From contig NZ_JALKBD010000008.1 of NCBI RefSeq assembly GCF_023015905.1, positions 1 through 64,000 on the forward strand: a stretch of DNA of 64,000 nucleotides, given 5' to 3'. Origin of the DNA: Arenibacter sp. F20364. Its GTDB lineage: Bacteria; Bacteroidota; Bacteroidia; Flavobacteriales; Flavobacteriaceae. Shown here in pieces: positions 1 through 9,282 of the stretch. The notes under the pieces are model-generated. The model ran no database searches, was not told the DNA's origin, and was given only the letters and a program-made list of their open reading frames with translations. Numbering within the stretch: position 1 is the stretch's first letter; each line of letters begins with the position of its first letter. The position numbers and the translations under genes are program-made.

Positions 1-150
1 TTCGGGTGCTTAAAAAACAAAACCACCTTAAAAAGCAGTTATCGAGGTCGTTGTTTTAATAATTACGGGGTTGTGCAACGGTTACTATTGTTGGGAGGCT
101 TGTTTGTGCTCATTGTAGCCATCTGTATCCTGGGCTACGCCAACTATTAG
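1..150 (+). CDS. C-terminal end of a membrane protein, possibly a sugar transporter (partial)
   Basis: Frame 1 is open from the first base and ends at the TAG at 148-150, giving a 49-residue C-terminus. The end is one strongly hydrophobic stretch (about residues 28-45, rich in L, V, I and G) after a basic segment, so it is a final transmembrane helix with a very short tail. That ending is common in Na+/solute symporters and similar carriers, and a carrier would fit the sugar-catabolic genes starting 44 bp downstream in the same direction. The family cannot be fixed from this fragment. The stop and frame are seen; the transporter role is inference from context. Confidence 0.5.
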   Translation, partial: FGCLKNKTTLKSSYRGRCFNNYGVVQRLLLLGGLFVLIVAICILGYANY

Positions 151-194
151 AAATGCACCTTATTTTAAGATAATAATTTTTTAGACATAGAATT

Positions 195-1328
195 ATGAAT
201 ATTAGCAACATAGAACCTTTTGTCATTACCCATAAACTGGATACTCCTTTTTATTTTTCGCAGTGGCAATACGATACCAGGAAGATCTGTATCGTAAAAA
301 TAACCTTGGAAGATGGCACTTATGGCTGGGGTGAAGGATATGGGCCAGCCGGTGTCATCAAATCAGGAATTGAGTTTTTAAAGCCATTTTTATTGGACAA
401 GAAGGCATTGGAACATGAGGTTTTGTGGCAAGAAATGTATCGACGATCCATGGATTATGCGAGAAGTGGCACACTGCAGGCCGCCATTAGTGCCATAGAT
501 GTAGCTTTATGGGATATTAAGGGGAAGATTTTCGGCCAGCCGGTATCCGTTATGCTTGGTGGTATCAAAAATCCCATCATCCAGCCCTATGCGACGGGGT
601 TGTATTTTACGCGGGAGGGCGATTTGGAGCAAAAATTGGTCGAGGAGGCATTGTTGTACAAATCCCAGGAATTTAAGGCTACGAAGATGAAGGTTGGACT
701 TGGTATTGAAACCGATGTTAAATACGTGGCTGCCATAAGAAAGGCAATAGGACCAGATATGAAATTGATGATCGATTCCAACCATGCCTATAGCTATAAG
801 GAGGCCATTGAATTGGCTAGAAAAGTTGAAAAATATGATATTTCTTGGTTTGAAGAACCTGTTTCTCCGGAGGATTATGAAGGGTACCGCCGTTTAAGGG
901 ATAATACATCTATTCCAATAGCCGGAGGGGAGTGCGAATATCTAAAATTTGGCTTTAGGCGTTTGTTTGAAAATGAGTGCGTAGATATTGCGCAACCTGA
1001 TATATGTGCTACGGGAGGTCTAACGGAGGCTAAAAGAATAGCTGCCTTGGCCCAAGCCTACAACAAGGATGTAGTGCCACACAGCTGGGGAACTTGGATT
1101 GCCATAAGCGCAGCGGTGCACTTTGTAGGAAATCTAGATCAGAACCCGGGAAGAATGTATAACGAACTACCTACCATGGAGCTGGATAGAACGGAAAATG
1201 CCTTACGTGATGAGGTTACCAAACACCAAATTCCAATCAGTAAGGGTCTGCTGCAGGTGCCACAATTACCTGGGCTAGGAGTGGAAGTGGATATGGATGC
1301 ATTGGAAAAATATTTGGATAAAGAATAG
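195..1328 (+). CDS. Enolase-superfamily enzyme, probable 3,6-anhydro-D-galactonate cycloisomerase (DauB-type)
   Basis: This 377-residue protein belongs to the mandelate racemase/muconate lactonizing branch of the enolase superfamily. Seen residues: KxK base motif (K164/K166), metal ligands D194, E220 and E246, and the D269/H296 dyad (in QPD and PHSWGT). It has no signal peptide and is cytoplasmic. It lies 6 bp before an aldehyde dehydrogenase and is followed by a KDGal kinase and a KDPGal aldolase. In the known D-AHG pathway of carrageenan degraders, the dehydrogenase makes 3,6-anhydro-D-galactonate and a cycloisomerase of this superfamily converts it to 2-keto-3-deoxy-D-galactonate. Context makes this the cycloisomerase. 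A dehydratase for another sugar acid remains possible, since the superfamily is broad and residues alone do not settle substrate. Confidence 0.75.
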   Translation: MNISNIEPFVITHKLDTPFYFSQWQYDTRKICIVKITLEDGTYGWGEGYGPAGVIKSGIEFLKPFLLDKKALEHEVLWQEMYRRSMDYARSGTLQAAISAIDVALWDIKGKIFGQPVSVMLGGIKNPIIQPYATGLYFTREGDLEQKLVEEALLYKSQEFKATKMKVGLGIETDVKYVAAIRKAIGPDMKLMIDSNHAYSYKEAIELARKVEKYDISWFEEPVSPEDYEGYRRLRDNTSIPIAGGECEYLKFGFRRLFENECVDIAQPDICATGGLTEAKRIAALAQAYNKDVVPHSWGTWIAISAAVHFVGNLDQNPGRMYNELPTMELDRTENALRDEVTKHQIPISKGLLQVPQLPGLGVEVDMDALEKYLDKE

Positions 1329-1334
1329 TCAATA

Positions 1335-2780
1335 ATGGAACAAAACTTAAAATTCGGACATAAAAGACTATATCTGGACGGACAATTGATAGAGGCGTCG
1401 AACGGGAAATCATATGAGGTTATTTGTCCGGCGAATGAAAAACCCATTGCCACTATTGCTTGGGCCCAGAAGGAAGATACGGAACGCGCACTGGAGTCCG
1501 CCCAAAAAGGATTTGAAACCTGGTCCAAATTGCCACTGGAAGAAAGGTTGCACTGGATAGAAAAACTAAGGCTTAAATTATTGGAGAATGGGGACTTGCT
1601 GCGTGAAAGTATTATGTACGAAATGGGCAAGACCTGGGAAGGAAGTGAAGAGGATCTTACAAGTATTACCAATTCGTTGAAATTCTATTCAGAGGAGATA
1701 AAGCAACGCCATGACATTGAAATAAAAGACACGGAAGGCACTCATGAACACCGAATTATTTCACAGCCTTTGGGTGTGGTCGTTGCATTTTTGGCCTATA
1801 ATTTTCCACTGTTGAACCTTGGATTTAAATTGGGCCCTGCCCTGGCTTCAGGTTGTAGTATCATTTTAAAGCCCTCGGAGTTCTCTCCCTTATCGGCCTA
1901 TATCATTGGGGAAATATGTGACGAGATTAGGTTTCCTAAAGGAGTGATCACCATCCTATGTGGAGATCTTAATAATGTTGGGATTCCGCTTTGTGAGAGT
2001 AAAATTCCAAGATTGATTACTATGATCGGCTCTACGGAGACCGCTCAAAAACTTATTGAACAGAGCAGTAGGACCTCTATTAAGAGATACAGCATGGAAT
2101 GTGGAGGCAACGCCCCTTTTATTGTTTTTCCCGATGCAGATCTGGAAGTGGCCATTACACATGGGGCAGCTTTGAAAACTGGAAATTCTGGCCAGATCTG
2201 TGTGGCGCCTAACCGCTTTTTTATCCATGAAGCCGTTATTGATGAATTTGTCACTGGAATTATAGATAGATTTAAGCGTGCAAAGATTGGTTTTGGAAGG
2301 GAAAATAAACCGGATATGGGACCATTGACAAATAGGAGGTCCGTTGAAAAGGTTCATGGAATAGTTCAGGAAGCTATAAGACAGGGAGGATCGGTACTTT
2401 ATGGAGGTGATCCTATCACAGGTGAGGGCTACTATTTTCAACCTACCGTTATTCGCCTTAGCAACAAAAAAGCCGAAATATTACAACACGAAATATTTGG
2501 TCCGGTAGCCATTATCGTTCCTTTCAGCACCCAGGAAGAAGTCCTGGAATTGGCCAACAATACCAATGCCGGACTTGCGTCCTACGTATATTCTATGGAT
2601 GAAAAAAAATTAACGTATTTTTCAGAAAAATTGGAATTCGGTGAAGTGCATCTGAACGGACTTAAATTTGATATTTACTTGCCCCATGGGGGAATAAAAA
2701 ATAGTGGTATTGGAGTGGATTGTTCAACGTACGCACTTGACGATTATCTGATTAAAAAAAGAGTAACCAAAGCTTTGTAA
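1335..2780 (+). CDS. NAD(P)-dependent aldehyde dehydrogenase, probable 3,6-anhydro-D-galactose dehydrogenase (DauA-type)
   Basis: This is a full-length 481-residue ALDH-superfamily enzyme. The catalytic cysteine is C289 (GQIC), the general base E255 (MECGGN), the oxyanion Asn N156 (YNFP), and the cofactor-binding Lys K179 (LKPSE). There is no signal peptide. It sits 6 bp after the cycloisomerase gene and 5 bp before the KDGal kinase gene, so all are almost certainly co-transcribed. In carrageenan degraders the enzyme in this position oxidises 3,6-anhydro-D-galactose to 3,6-anhydro-D-galactonate. Family assignment is firm; the anhydrosugar substrate is inferred from the operon. Closest alternatives are succinate-semialdehyde or lactaldehyde dehydrogenases, which share the fold. 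Confidence 0.82.
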   Translation: MEQNLKFGHKRLYLDGQLIEASNGKSYEVICPANEKPIATIAWAQKEDTERALESAQKGFETWSKLPLEERLHWIEKLRLKLLENGDLLRESIMYEMGKTWEGSEEDLTSITNSLKFYSEEIKQRHDIEIKDTEGTHEHRIISQPLGVVVAFLAYNFPLLNLGFKLGPALASGCSIILKPSEFSPLSAYIIGEICDEIRFPKGVITILCGDLNNVGIPLCESKIPRLITMIGSTETAQKLIEQSSRTSIKRYSMECGGNAPFIVFPDADLEVAITHGAALKTGNSGQICVAPNRFFIHEAVIDEFVTGIIDRFKRAKIGFGRENKPDMGPLTNRRSVEKVHGIVQEAIRQGGSVLYGGDPITGEGYYFQPTVIRLSNKKAEILQHEIFGPVAIIVPFSTQEEVLELANNTNAGLASYVYSMDEKKLTYFSEKLEFGEVHLNGLKFDIYLPHGGIKNSGIGVDCSTYALDDYLIKKRVTKAL

Positions 2781-2785
2781 TAAAC

Positions 2786-3739
2786 ATGGGACTACCCGAA
2801 AAATTTATCAGTTGTGATTGGGGGACATCCAATTTTAGGCTGCGTTTAGTGGATTCAACTACATTAAAAATACTTTCCGAATATAAGACCGATTTTGGGA
2901 TTAAAAAGTGCTATCAGCTGTATAAACAGCAAAAGGAACAGACCCAGCAAGCCTTTTTTGCAGATTATTTGTTGGCACAATTGGACAAATTGGATGTAAA
3001 CGAAGCTGAAAATAGCTATATAGTGGCATCTGGAATGCTGTCATCTTCCATAGGCATGCAGGAATTGCAGTATTGTGAAATGCCCATCGCTTTTACCGGG
3101 GAAGATCTAATTAGTAATTGGATTTCAATGGACAATAATATAAATCTGCTATTAATTTCCGGAGCTAGAACCAATGGCGATGTAATGCGGGGGGAGGAAA
3201 TCCAGGCCATTGGTCTTTCGGATTACTTGCCCAAGACGGAAAAGGGGGTTCTTTTGTTGCCCGGAACCCACAGTAAACATGTCCAATTCGATAAGGGGCG
3301 ATTTATGGATTTCACGACCTATATGACCGGAGAATTATTTGAGGTTATTGGGAAGCACAGTATTCTATCGGCCTCTCTGGACCAAGTGAAGTGGAGCCCT
3401 TCATTTAAGGATGTTTTTGTGGAAGGAGTTATAAAGGGAGTTGCGAACCAACAGATGGCTTCGCTTTTTTCAATCAGGGCAAATAGTTTAATACATAAAA
3501 TTTCCAGTTCAGAAAATTATTATTTTCTATCCGGATTGTTAATAGGGGCCGAGTTGGGCCATTTGAAAGAAAGTAGCGAAACCGTATACCTGGCCGTTAC
3601 GGGAATACAGAACGAATTGTACCAATTGGCTTTGAAATCGTTCCTTCCAATGGACCGAATCGTTTGTTTCGAGTCAAAAATTATAGAAAAGGCCTTATTG
3701 GTTGGGCAACAAAAAATTTTAGAACAACATGTCAAATAA
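2786..3739 (+). CDS. 2-dehydro-3-deoxygalactonokinase (DauC/DgoK-type)
   Basis: This 317-residue protein starts with the phosphate-binding signature CDWGTSNFRLR (D11-N16 region), typical of DgoK in the ASKHA kinase fold. Further family-like segments are SGARTNGDVMRGEE and LLLPGTHSKHV. It would phosphorylate 2-keto-3-deoxy-D-galactonate at O6 using ATP, in the cytoplasm. Its last 11 bp overlap the start of the aldolase gene, which implies translational coupling with the next pathway step. Length matches the family. The same enzyme could serve both D-AHG and D-galactonate breakdown, because both routes meet at KDGal and a galactonate-dehydratase-type gene lies at 8063. Confidence 0.87.
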   Translation: MGLPEKFISCDWGTSNFRLRLVDSTTLKILSEYKTDFGIKKCYQLYKQQKEQTQQAFFADYLLAQLDKLDVNEAENSYIVASGMLSSSIGMQELQYCEMPIAFTGEDLISNWISMDNNINLLLISGARTNGDVMRGEEIQAIGLSDYLPKTEKGVLLLPGTHSKHVQFDKGRFMDFTTYMTGELFEVIGKHSILSASLDQVKWSPSFKDVFVEGVIKGVANQQMASLFSIRANSLIHKISSSENYYFLSGLLIGAELGHLKESSETVYLAVTGIQNELYQLALKSFLPMDRIVCFESKIIEKALLVGQQKILEQHVK

Positions 3740-4370
3740 CGAATCATTTTCTTGGGAACTTTTCAATAGTGCCCCAATTGTTGGTATAGTAAGAGGGGTG
3801 TCCATAGAGGTTATGAGGGATATCGTCAAAGCTTATTTAAAGGCGGGTCTGCATACCATTGAAATAACCATGAATACCCCAGGAGCCACCGAAATAATTT
3901 CCAAACTTAGGACAGAATTTCACAACCTAAACGTGGGTGCGGGGACAGTCTGCAACATGGAAGATTATAATATGGCCGTAAAGGCGGGAGCTCAGTTTAT
4001 AGTGACCCCGATCATAGACGAAGCCGTTATTAGAAGTGCTGTGGGACAAAATATACCAATTTTTCCCGGAGGCTATTCTCCAACAGAAATATACAAAGCA
4101 TGGAGCTTAGGGGCATCCGCGGTTAAGATATTTCCAGCCACCCAACTGGGAGTCCAATTTATTAAAGATATCTCTGCTCCGCTTAACCAAATAAAACTTT
4201 TGCCAACTGGAGGGGTTTCACTGGATAATATAAAATCCTTTTTCGAGGCCGGTGCCGTCGGGGTGGGTATGGGAAGTTCGCTCTTCGATAAAAAGTTGAT
4301 TCAGGAAAGAAATTTTGAAGGCCTTGCCGATCACTTTGCAAAAGTAAGAATGGCAGTAAAGGGATCTTAA
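3729..4370 (+). CDS. 2-dehydro-3-deoxy-6-phosphogalactonate aldolase (DauD/DgoA-type, KDPG aldolase family)
   Basis: This is a 213-residue class I aldolase of the KDPG/KHG family. The Schiff-base lysine is K133 in the AVKIFPA motif; the catalytic E45 (IEIT) and phosphate-binding R22 (IVRG) are present, as is the LLPTGGV strand. It cleaves 2-keto-3-deoxy-6-phosphogalactonate to pyruvate and D-glyceraldehyde-3-phosphate. Its ATG lies inside the end of the kinase gene (11 bp overlap). Family is firm; the galactonate rather than gluconate epimer is inferred from the DgoK-type neighbour. Confidence 0.86.
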   Translation: MSNNESFSWELFNSAPIVGIVRGVSIEVMRDIVKAYLKAGLHTIEITMNTPGATEIISKLRTEFHNLNVGAGTVCNMEDYNMAVKAGAQFIVTPIIDEAVIRSAVGQNIPIFPGGYSPTEIYKAWSLGASAVKIFPATQLGVQFIKDISAPLNQIKLLPTGGVSLDNIKSFFEAGAVGVGMGSSLFDKKLIQERNFEGLADHFAKVRMAVKGS

Positions 4371-4456
4371 AATCGATATTATTAAAAGACCAACAAAATT
4401 GTCAGGGTATAGAAATATACTTTGAAGGGGCAATTACACCAAAAAGTTAAAATATT

Positions 4457-6544
4457 ATGAAGAATCTAAAAGTATTGGGTAGCTTATTTACAATCTTACA
4501 GTTTGTTTTATTTACAGGTTTTGCCAGCACCGGCAACAGCACTATTAATAACGCTCACGTGGATCCAGTTGTGGTGGAAAACAACGATATCAAGGTGACC
4601 GTTAATTCAGTTAGTGGTTGTTTTACGGTGCTAGAGAAAAAATCTGGTCACCTATGGGAATCCGATCCTTGGGAAAAGGCTGCAGGCCTGCTTACCTTGT
4701 CCGATGCCAAAGGTAAAAAGCAGACTGTAAATATTTCCAAAAGTAAGAAGGTTCAGGTATTGCGGAAAGACGCGGCCACTGTGTCTATCCAATTTATGGA
4801 CCCTGTCCTTGAGGATGGGTCTGTTGCCAAGGGAGTAGTCATTGGTACCCAATTAAAACTAGATGACGATGCCGCTACTTTGAACGTACTTGTAAAGGAG
4901 TACAGCCAGGGAAGCTTCAAACTTTTGGATTTGCGCTATCCCTCTAGACAGTTTAGTCTCAAGACCGACGAGGATAAGGGGGCGGCTGTAATTCCACAAA
5001 AACAGGGGGTTATATGCCCTTCCTATATTTTTCCCATGAACGGTGGGCGTTTTTGTAAGTGGGATGACGCCACCTATAACAATAAATCGGTCGGTACTTT
5101 GGAACTGTTCAATAATGGGACAGGGTTAACAATGCCCTGGTGGGGAACCTATAATGAAAAATCAGCAGTCGTAGGTATTCTGGAGGAAGATGCTAGACCA
5201 GACATGATGTATAATATCAACAATAATGGGCAGTACCTGTTTAATCCAAAAGGGGAGATGTCTCCCTATCAAAGGGTTGTTTTTTTAGATCCCGTATGGA
5301 ATTTGGACGGGCAGGCAGGGAAAATGGCCATTAACTACCACTTCATTCCTGGAGGAGATTATGTAGATATGGCTAAAACCTATAAGATGGAAGCCATTAA
5401 AAAAGGCTATTTTGTAACGCTAAAGGAAAAGGCCGTGAGAAACCCGAATGTAAATAAATTACCTGGAGCTATATATTTTGGAGTATATGGCGGATATCCC
5501 CATTATGTGAACATGCCTGGAATGGCTTTTACCTTTGATGAGCTGAAGGAGATGATCAGAAGCATTCATGACGATTTAGGGGTTAACAAGGCCTTTGTAC
5601 ATGCTTGGGGCACTTTTTCCAATTTTGTACCGCATAACTTCCCCATTAGTGAGGAGTTGGGTGGTCCTGCCAATTTGAAAGCCGCAATAGATCTGGCAAA
5701 ATCATATGGCTACTTGTATTCTTCCTATCATGCCTATTCCCCTATGTTGGAAAACGACCCCGATTTTACTACAGATCTCATGCAGAGGGATGAAGACGGT
5801 AAGCTTATGAATACTGGCAGTCGCTGGGCACGTGTAGATCCCAAATTTCAAAAATCCCTGGCCCAAAAAAATATTGAAAATGAAATTTCATATCTGGGTC
5901 TGGAAGCGGACATAACCGATATCACTTTTGCTGCCTATCGTGAAAACGGTAAGGAGGGCAGGTTGGAGCTAGCAAAATACATCGATAGCTTTAACTTGGT
6001 AAACGGTACGGAACACGGTCAGGAACAATGGATTCCCTATTTTGATATGTTCGAGGGTATGACCTATCTCGAAGACCGCCCACTTTCTGTAATTTCCCAT
6101 CCAGCGCCTTTGTTTAATTTGGTATACCACGAGGCCATTGCCAATTTTGGGAAAATACAAGATCCGGACAATGAGGTTACCGCCAATGGTGATTTTAGGA
6201 TAAAGGCACTAAGGAGTATGCTATTTGGTAGGGGGACCACCATATTTTTTGCTCCTTATGAATTTGAAGGCATGCGGTCTATGATTAAAATGGCCCAAAA
6301 ATTAGTGAGTCCTGTACATGAGGAAACTTTCTTTGCGGAGTTGCTGAGCCATGAGTATCTAAGTGTCGATTATAAGGTACAGAGGAGCCGTTTTTCAAGT
6401 GGGACCGAAGTAGTGGCCAATTTGGGACCAGTGGCCCAAAAAATTGAAGGAGATATCAGCATCCCTGGTTATGGTTATAGAATCACTATGCAGGATGGAA
6501 GTGCAAAAAGTGGTCACTTTGAGGTGAGCTTAACGGTTGATTAA
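4457..6544 (+). CDS. GH129-like glycoside hydrolase, probable alpha-1,3-(3,6-anhydro)-D-galactosidase
   Basis: This 695-residue protein has an N-terminal signal peptide (about 1-24, ending near FASTG). A beta-sandwich region (about 36-310) follows, then a (beta/alpha)8-like catalytic part (about 335-620) and a C-terminal beta domain. The catalytic part contains VHAWGT (381-386), SYHAYSPM (423-430), ADITDIT (484-490) and NGTEHGQEQW (516-525). This layout fits the GH129 family, which includes an enzyme removing terminal 3,6-anhydro-D-galactose from carrageenan oligosaccharides in Zobellia. D485/D488 and E519/E523 are candidate catalytic carboxylates chosen by eye. It directly follows the four D-AHG pathway genes, so release and use of the sugar are encoded side by side. 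It could be a related alpha-galactosaminidase-type enzyme. Confidence 0.7.
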   Translation: MKNLKVLGSLFTILQFVLFTGFASTGNSTINNAHVDPVVVENNDIKVTVNSVSGCFTVLEKKSGHLWESDPWEKAAGLLTLSDAKGKKQTVNISKSKKVQVLRKDAATVSIQFMDPVLEDGSVAKGVVIGTQLKLDDDAATLNVLVKEYSQGSFKLLDLRYPSRQFSLKTDEDKGAAVIPQKQGVICPSYIFPMNGGRFCKWDDATYNNKSVGTLELFNNGTGLTMPWWGTYNEKSAVVGILEEDARPDMMYNINNNGQYLFNPKGEMSPYQRVVFLDPVWNLDGQAGKMAINYHFIPGGDYVDMAKTYKMEAIKKGYFVTLKEKAVRNPNVNKLPGAIYFGVYGGYPHYVNMPGMAFTFDELKEMIRSIHDDLGVNKAFVHAWGTFSNFVPHNFPISEELGGPANLKAAIDLAKSYGYLYSSYHAYSPMLENDPDFTTDLMQRDEDGKLMNTGSRWARVDPKFQKSLAQKNIENEISYLGLEADITDITFAAYRENGKEGRLELAKYIDSFNLVNGTEHGQEQWIPYFDMFEGMTYLEDRPLSVISHPAPLFNLVYHEAIANFGKIQDPDNEVTANGDFRIKALRSMLFGRGTTIFFAPYEFEGMRSMIKMAQKLVSPVHEETFFAELLSHEYLSVDYKVQRSRFSSGTEVVANLGPVAQKIEGDISIPGYGYRITMQDGSAKSGHFEVSLTVD

Positions 6545-6718
6545 TTTTAAACGAGGACTAGGATATTTAATGTAGACCAGGAATGCCCAACAGTTGTGAT
6601 ACACTTTCACTACCTTCCTCTCCAAATCCATAATGGGATAAATAAAATAGCCAATTAATAATGCTAGAATATTATAAAACACGTTATTTTAGATTTGTCC
6701 AATGAAACAACTATGTAA

Positions 6719-8035
6719 ATGAATTTTTCCAAAACTGCCAAACCCACAAAAAAGCGCTATAATATCTTAGCGCTGATTTTTGGTACGGTAGTAATAAATT
6801 ATTTGGACAGAACCAATATATCCGTTGCGGCATCGGCCATGAGCGAATCCTTGGAAATAAGTACCGTTCAAATGGGACTGGTATTTTCCGCATTTGGCTG
6901 GACGTATGTGGCGCTTCAAATTCCAGGAGGTATCATTGTAGACAAAATACGATTGCGAATATTATATGCCTTAATGCTCTTTCTTTGGTCTATTGCGACA
7001 TTATTGCAAGGGTTTGTAAATTCACTTGCCGTTCTTTTGGGCCTTAGGGCTAGTATAGGTGCATTCGAAGCACCCTCTTATCCCGCTAACAATGCTATAG
7101 TTACCAAGTGGTTTCCCGAAGAGGAAAGGGCGTCGGCCATAGCAATTTATACTTCCGGTCAGTTTATAGGTCTTGCTTTTTTGTTTCCCATTTTGACCTC
7201 CGTGCAAGATTGGGTTGGCTGGCGTGGGCTACTCATAGCTTCCGGTATCGTCGGCATCATCTGGGCCTTTGTCTGGTATGTTTTTTACCAGGACCCCGAT
7301 AGGCACGGAAGCATTAATGCAGCCGAGCTTTCACATATAGAAAAGGGTGGTGGACTTGTAAAGGCAGCCAAAAATTCAAAATCGTTGGAAAAATTCAATT
7401 GGGAGGATTTGGCCGAAGCGTTCAAGCATCGCAAATTATGGGGTGTTTACATCGGGCAATTTTGCGTTGGCTCTGTCGCTATTTTCTTTCTCACTTGGTT
7501 CCCCACATATTTGGTGGAGTACAGGGGTTTTGATTTTATTAAATCCGGTTTCCTGGCCTCCGTCCCATTTTTAGCGGCATTTCTTGGAGTTCTTTTGTCA
7601 GGTTTTACTTCGGACTACTTGATAAAAAAAGGGTACTCCATTGAATTCTCAAGAAAAACACCTGTTCTGATCGGTTTTTTTTTATCGTTCAGTATCGTCG
7701 GGGCAAATTATACGGATAGCACCTTTTTTATAATTTTATTCTTGACAATCGCCTTTTTTGGAAACGGGCTGGCCTCAATTACATGGGTGTTCGTTTCGTT
7801 GATTGCCCCTAAGAATTTGGTAGGGCTTATTGGTGGGGTCTTTAACTTAATGGGTGGTTTGTCAGCGGTTGTAGTGCCAGTGGTCATAGGTGCCTTGGTA
7901 GATAAGGACGATTTTAGCCCTGCACTTTTTTTTATAGGTGGTATCACCATAGTGGGCTTTCTCTCCTTTTTACTAGTAGTGGGTAAAATAAAAAGAATTG
8001 AACTAAAAACATCTGAGTTGCCGGTAGAAAACTAA
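6719..8035 (+). CDS. MFS sugar-acid transporter, anion:cation symporter type (DgoT/ExuT-like)
   Basis: This 438-residue membrane protein has about twelve hydrophobic helices. It carries ACS-family signatures: INYLDRTNISVA after helix 1, the GGIIVDKIR loop 2-3 segment, and a central cytosolic loop (about 195-235) between two six-helix halves. These carriers import galactonate, hexuronates or similar acids with protons. It sits 174 bp after the GH129-like gene and 27 bp before a galactonate-dehydratase-type enzyme, so a sugar acid or anhydro-sugar is the likely cargo. The Flavobacteriaceae carrageenan cluster also has an MFS carrier. The fold is certain; the substrate is inferred. Confidence 0.8.
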   Translation: MNFSKTAKPTKKRYNILALIFGTVVINYLDRTNISVAASAMSESLEISTVQMGLVFSAFGWTYVALQIPGGIIVDKIRLRILYALMLFLWSIATLLQGFVNSLAVLLGLRASIGAFEAPSYPANNAIVTKWFPEEERASAIAIYTSGQFIGLAFLFPILTSVQDWVGWRGLLIASGIVGIIWAFVWYVFYQDPDRHGSINAAELSHIEKGGGLVKAAKNSKSLEKFNWEDLAEAFKHRKLWGVYIGQFCVGSVAIFFLTWFPTYLVEYRGFDFIKSGFLASVPFLAAFLGVLLSGFTSDYLIKKGYSIEFSRKTPVLIGFFLSFSIVGANYTDSTFFIILFLTIAFFGNGLASITWVFVSLIAPKNLVGLIGGVFNLMGGLSAVVVPVVIGALVDKDDFSPALFFIGGITIVGFLSFLLVVGKIKRIELKTSELPVEN

Positions 8036-8062
8036 TGGTATCCGAAAATAATAATAGAGAAG

Positions 8063-9220
8063 ATGAAAATAACCGACATAAAATCATTTCCGGTCAACAT
8101 TGCCGAAAGGAGCCAATTGAACATTAAAATAGAGACCGATGAGGGTATCTATGGTTGGGGCGCTTCCGGTCTCAGTGGCAGAGAGTTGGCTGTTATAGGT
8201 GCCATTGACCATTATCGCCCACTTCTAATAGGAAAAGACCCGTTTAAAATCGGCGCCATATGGCAGGATTTGTACCGTGGTCAGTACTTTGAAGGAGGTA
8301 GGGTATTGACTGCTGCGATTTCCGCCATCGATATTGCCCTCTATGATATTAAGGGAAAGGCATTGGGAGTTCCTGTCTATGAACTTTTGGGGGGGAAACA
8401 GCGCGACCATGTAGATTGTTTTGCTTCTTTACTTTTTCGTACTAAGGAAGAACTGATGGAAAAGGCCAGAAAACTAATTAAGGAAGAATGGAATGTGATA
8501 AGATTGGCCCCTGCCGAGTACTTAGGTAAGTCCGAATCAATATTTGAACCACGGGAATCTATCGCAATTGTTGCCGCATGGGTTACGCAACTTCGAAAGG
8601 AAATAGGATCGTCACCAACTATAGGCATAGATTACCATCACCGTCTTACGGCGGCGGAGACCGTATCATTTATAAATAGAATGCCAGTAGGAACCCTGGA
8701 TTTTATTGAAGAACCAATCAGGGATGAGACCCCTGAAGCATACGAAAGCTTGCGCAAAATGATTACTGTACCTTTTGCTATTGGGGAGGAATTTGCCAGT
8801 AAGTGGCAATTTTTGCCCTATTTGGAAAGAGGAATCACCCAATTTGCAAGAATCGATGTCTGCAATGTGGGAGGATTGACCGAGGCAATGAAAGTAGCCG
8901 CAATGGCCGAGGCCCATTATATTGATTTAATGCCTCACAACCCTATTGGGCCTATATGCACGGCGGCTTCCCTGCATCTTGCAGCGGCATCCCCTAATTT
9001 TGGTTGGATGGAAGAACTGCACACGCCAGTGGAAAACCCTGGTTTTGACAATCCGAAGTTTTACCCCCAACAACCGGTATTGGAAGGGTCGCGCTATGTT
9101 TTGCCTTCTGGCCCAGGTCTAGGGGTCGAATTCAATGAAGAACTGGCATCCAAAGAAGCTTTTAAAATTGTGGAAACGCCCCGATTAAAACGCAAAGATG
9201 GATCCTTTACTAACTGGTAA
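8063..9220 (+). CDS. Enolase-superfamily sugar-acid dehydratase, D-galactonate dehydratase type
   Basis: This is the second enolase-superfamily protein (385 residues) of the locus, but of a different subgroup from the one at 195. It has the DxH motif (D190, H192 in IDYHHR), metal ligands around E216/E217 and E242/E243, and PHNPIGPI with H292. The HNPxGP pattern is typical of D-galactonate and mannonate dehydratases. It lacks the KxK pair, having RLAP at the equivalent place. It could dehydrate D-galactonate to 2-keto-3-deoxy-D-galactonate, feeding the kinase and aldolase upstream. No galactose dehydrogenase is visible in the window to supply galactonate. Another hexonate, or a second cycloisomerase role, is possible. 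Confidence 0.72.
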   Translation: MKITDIKSFPVNIAERSQLNIKIETDEGIYGWGASGLSGRELAVIGAIDHYRPLLIGKDPFKIGAIWQDLYRGQYFEGGRVLTAAISAIDIALYDIKGKALGVPVYELLGGKQRDHVDCFASLLFRTKEELMEKARKLIKEEWNVIRLAPAEYLGKSESIFEPRESIAIVAAWVTQLRKEIGSSPTIGIDYHHRLTAAETVSFINRMPVGTLDFIEEPIRDETPEAYESLRKMITVPFAIGEEFASKWQFLPYLERGITQFARIDVCNVGGLTEAMKVAAMAEAHYIDLMPHNPIGPICTAASLHLAAASPNFGWMEELHTPVENPGFDNPKFYPQQPVLEGSRYVLPSGPGLGVEFNEELASKEAFKIVETPRLKRKDGSFTNW

Positions 9221-9282
9221 GGGTTTGGAGTATTTTCATTTTTGTTCAAATAATGGATACTGTTTAGGATATCCTGAAAATT

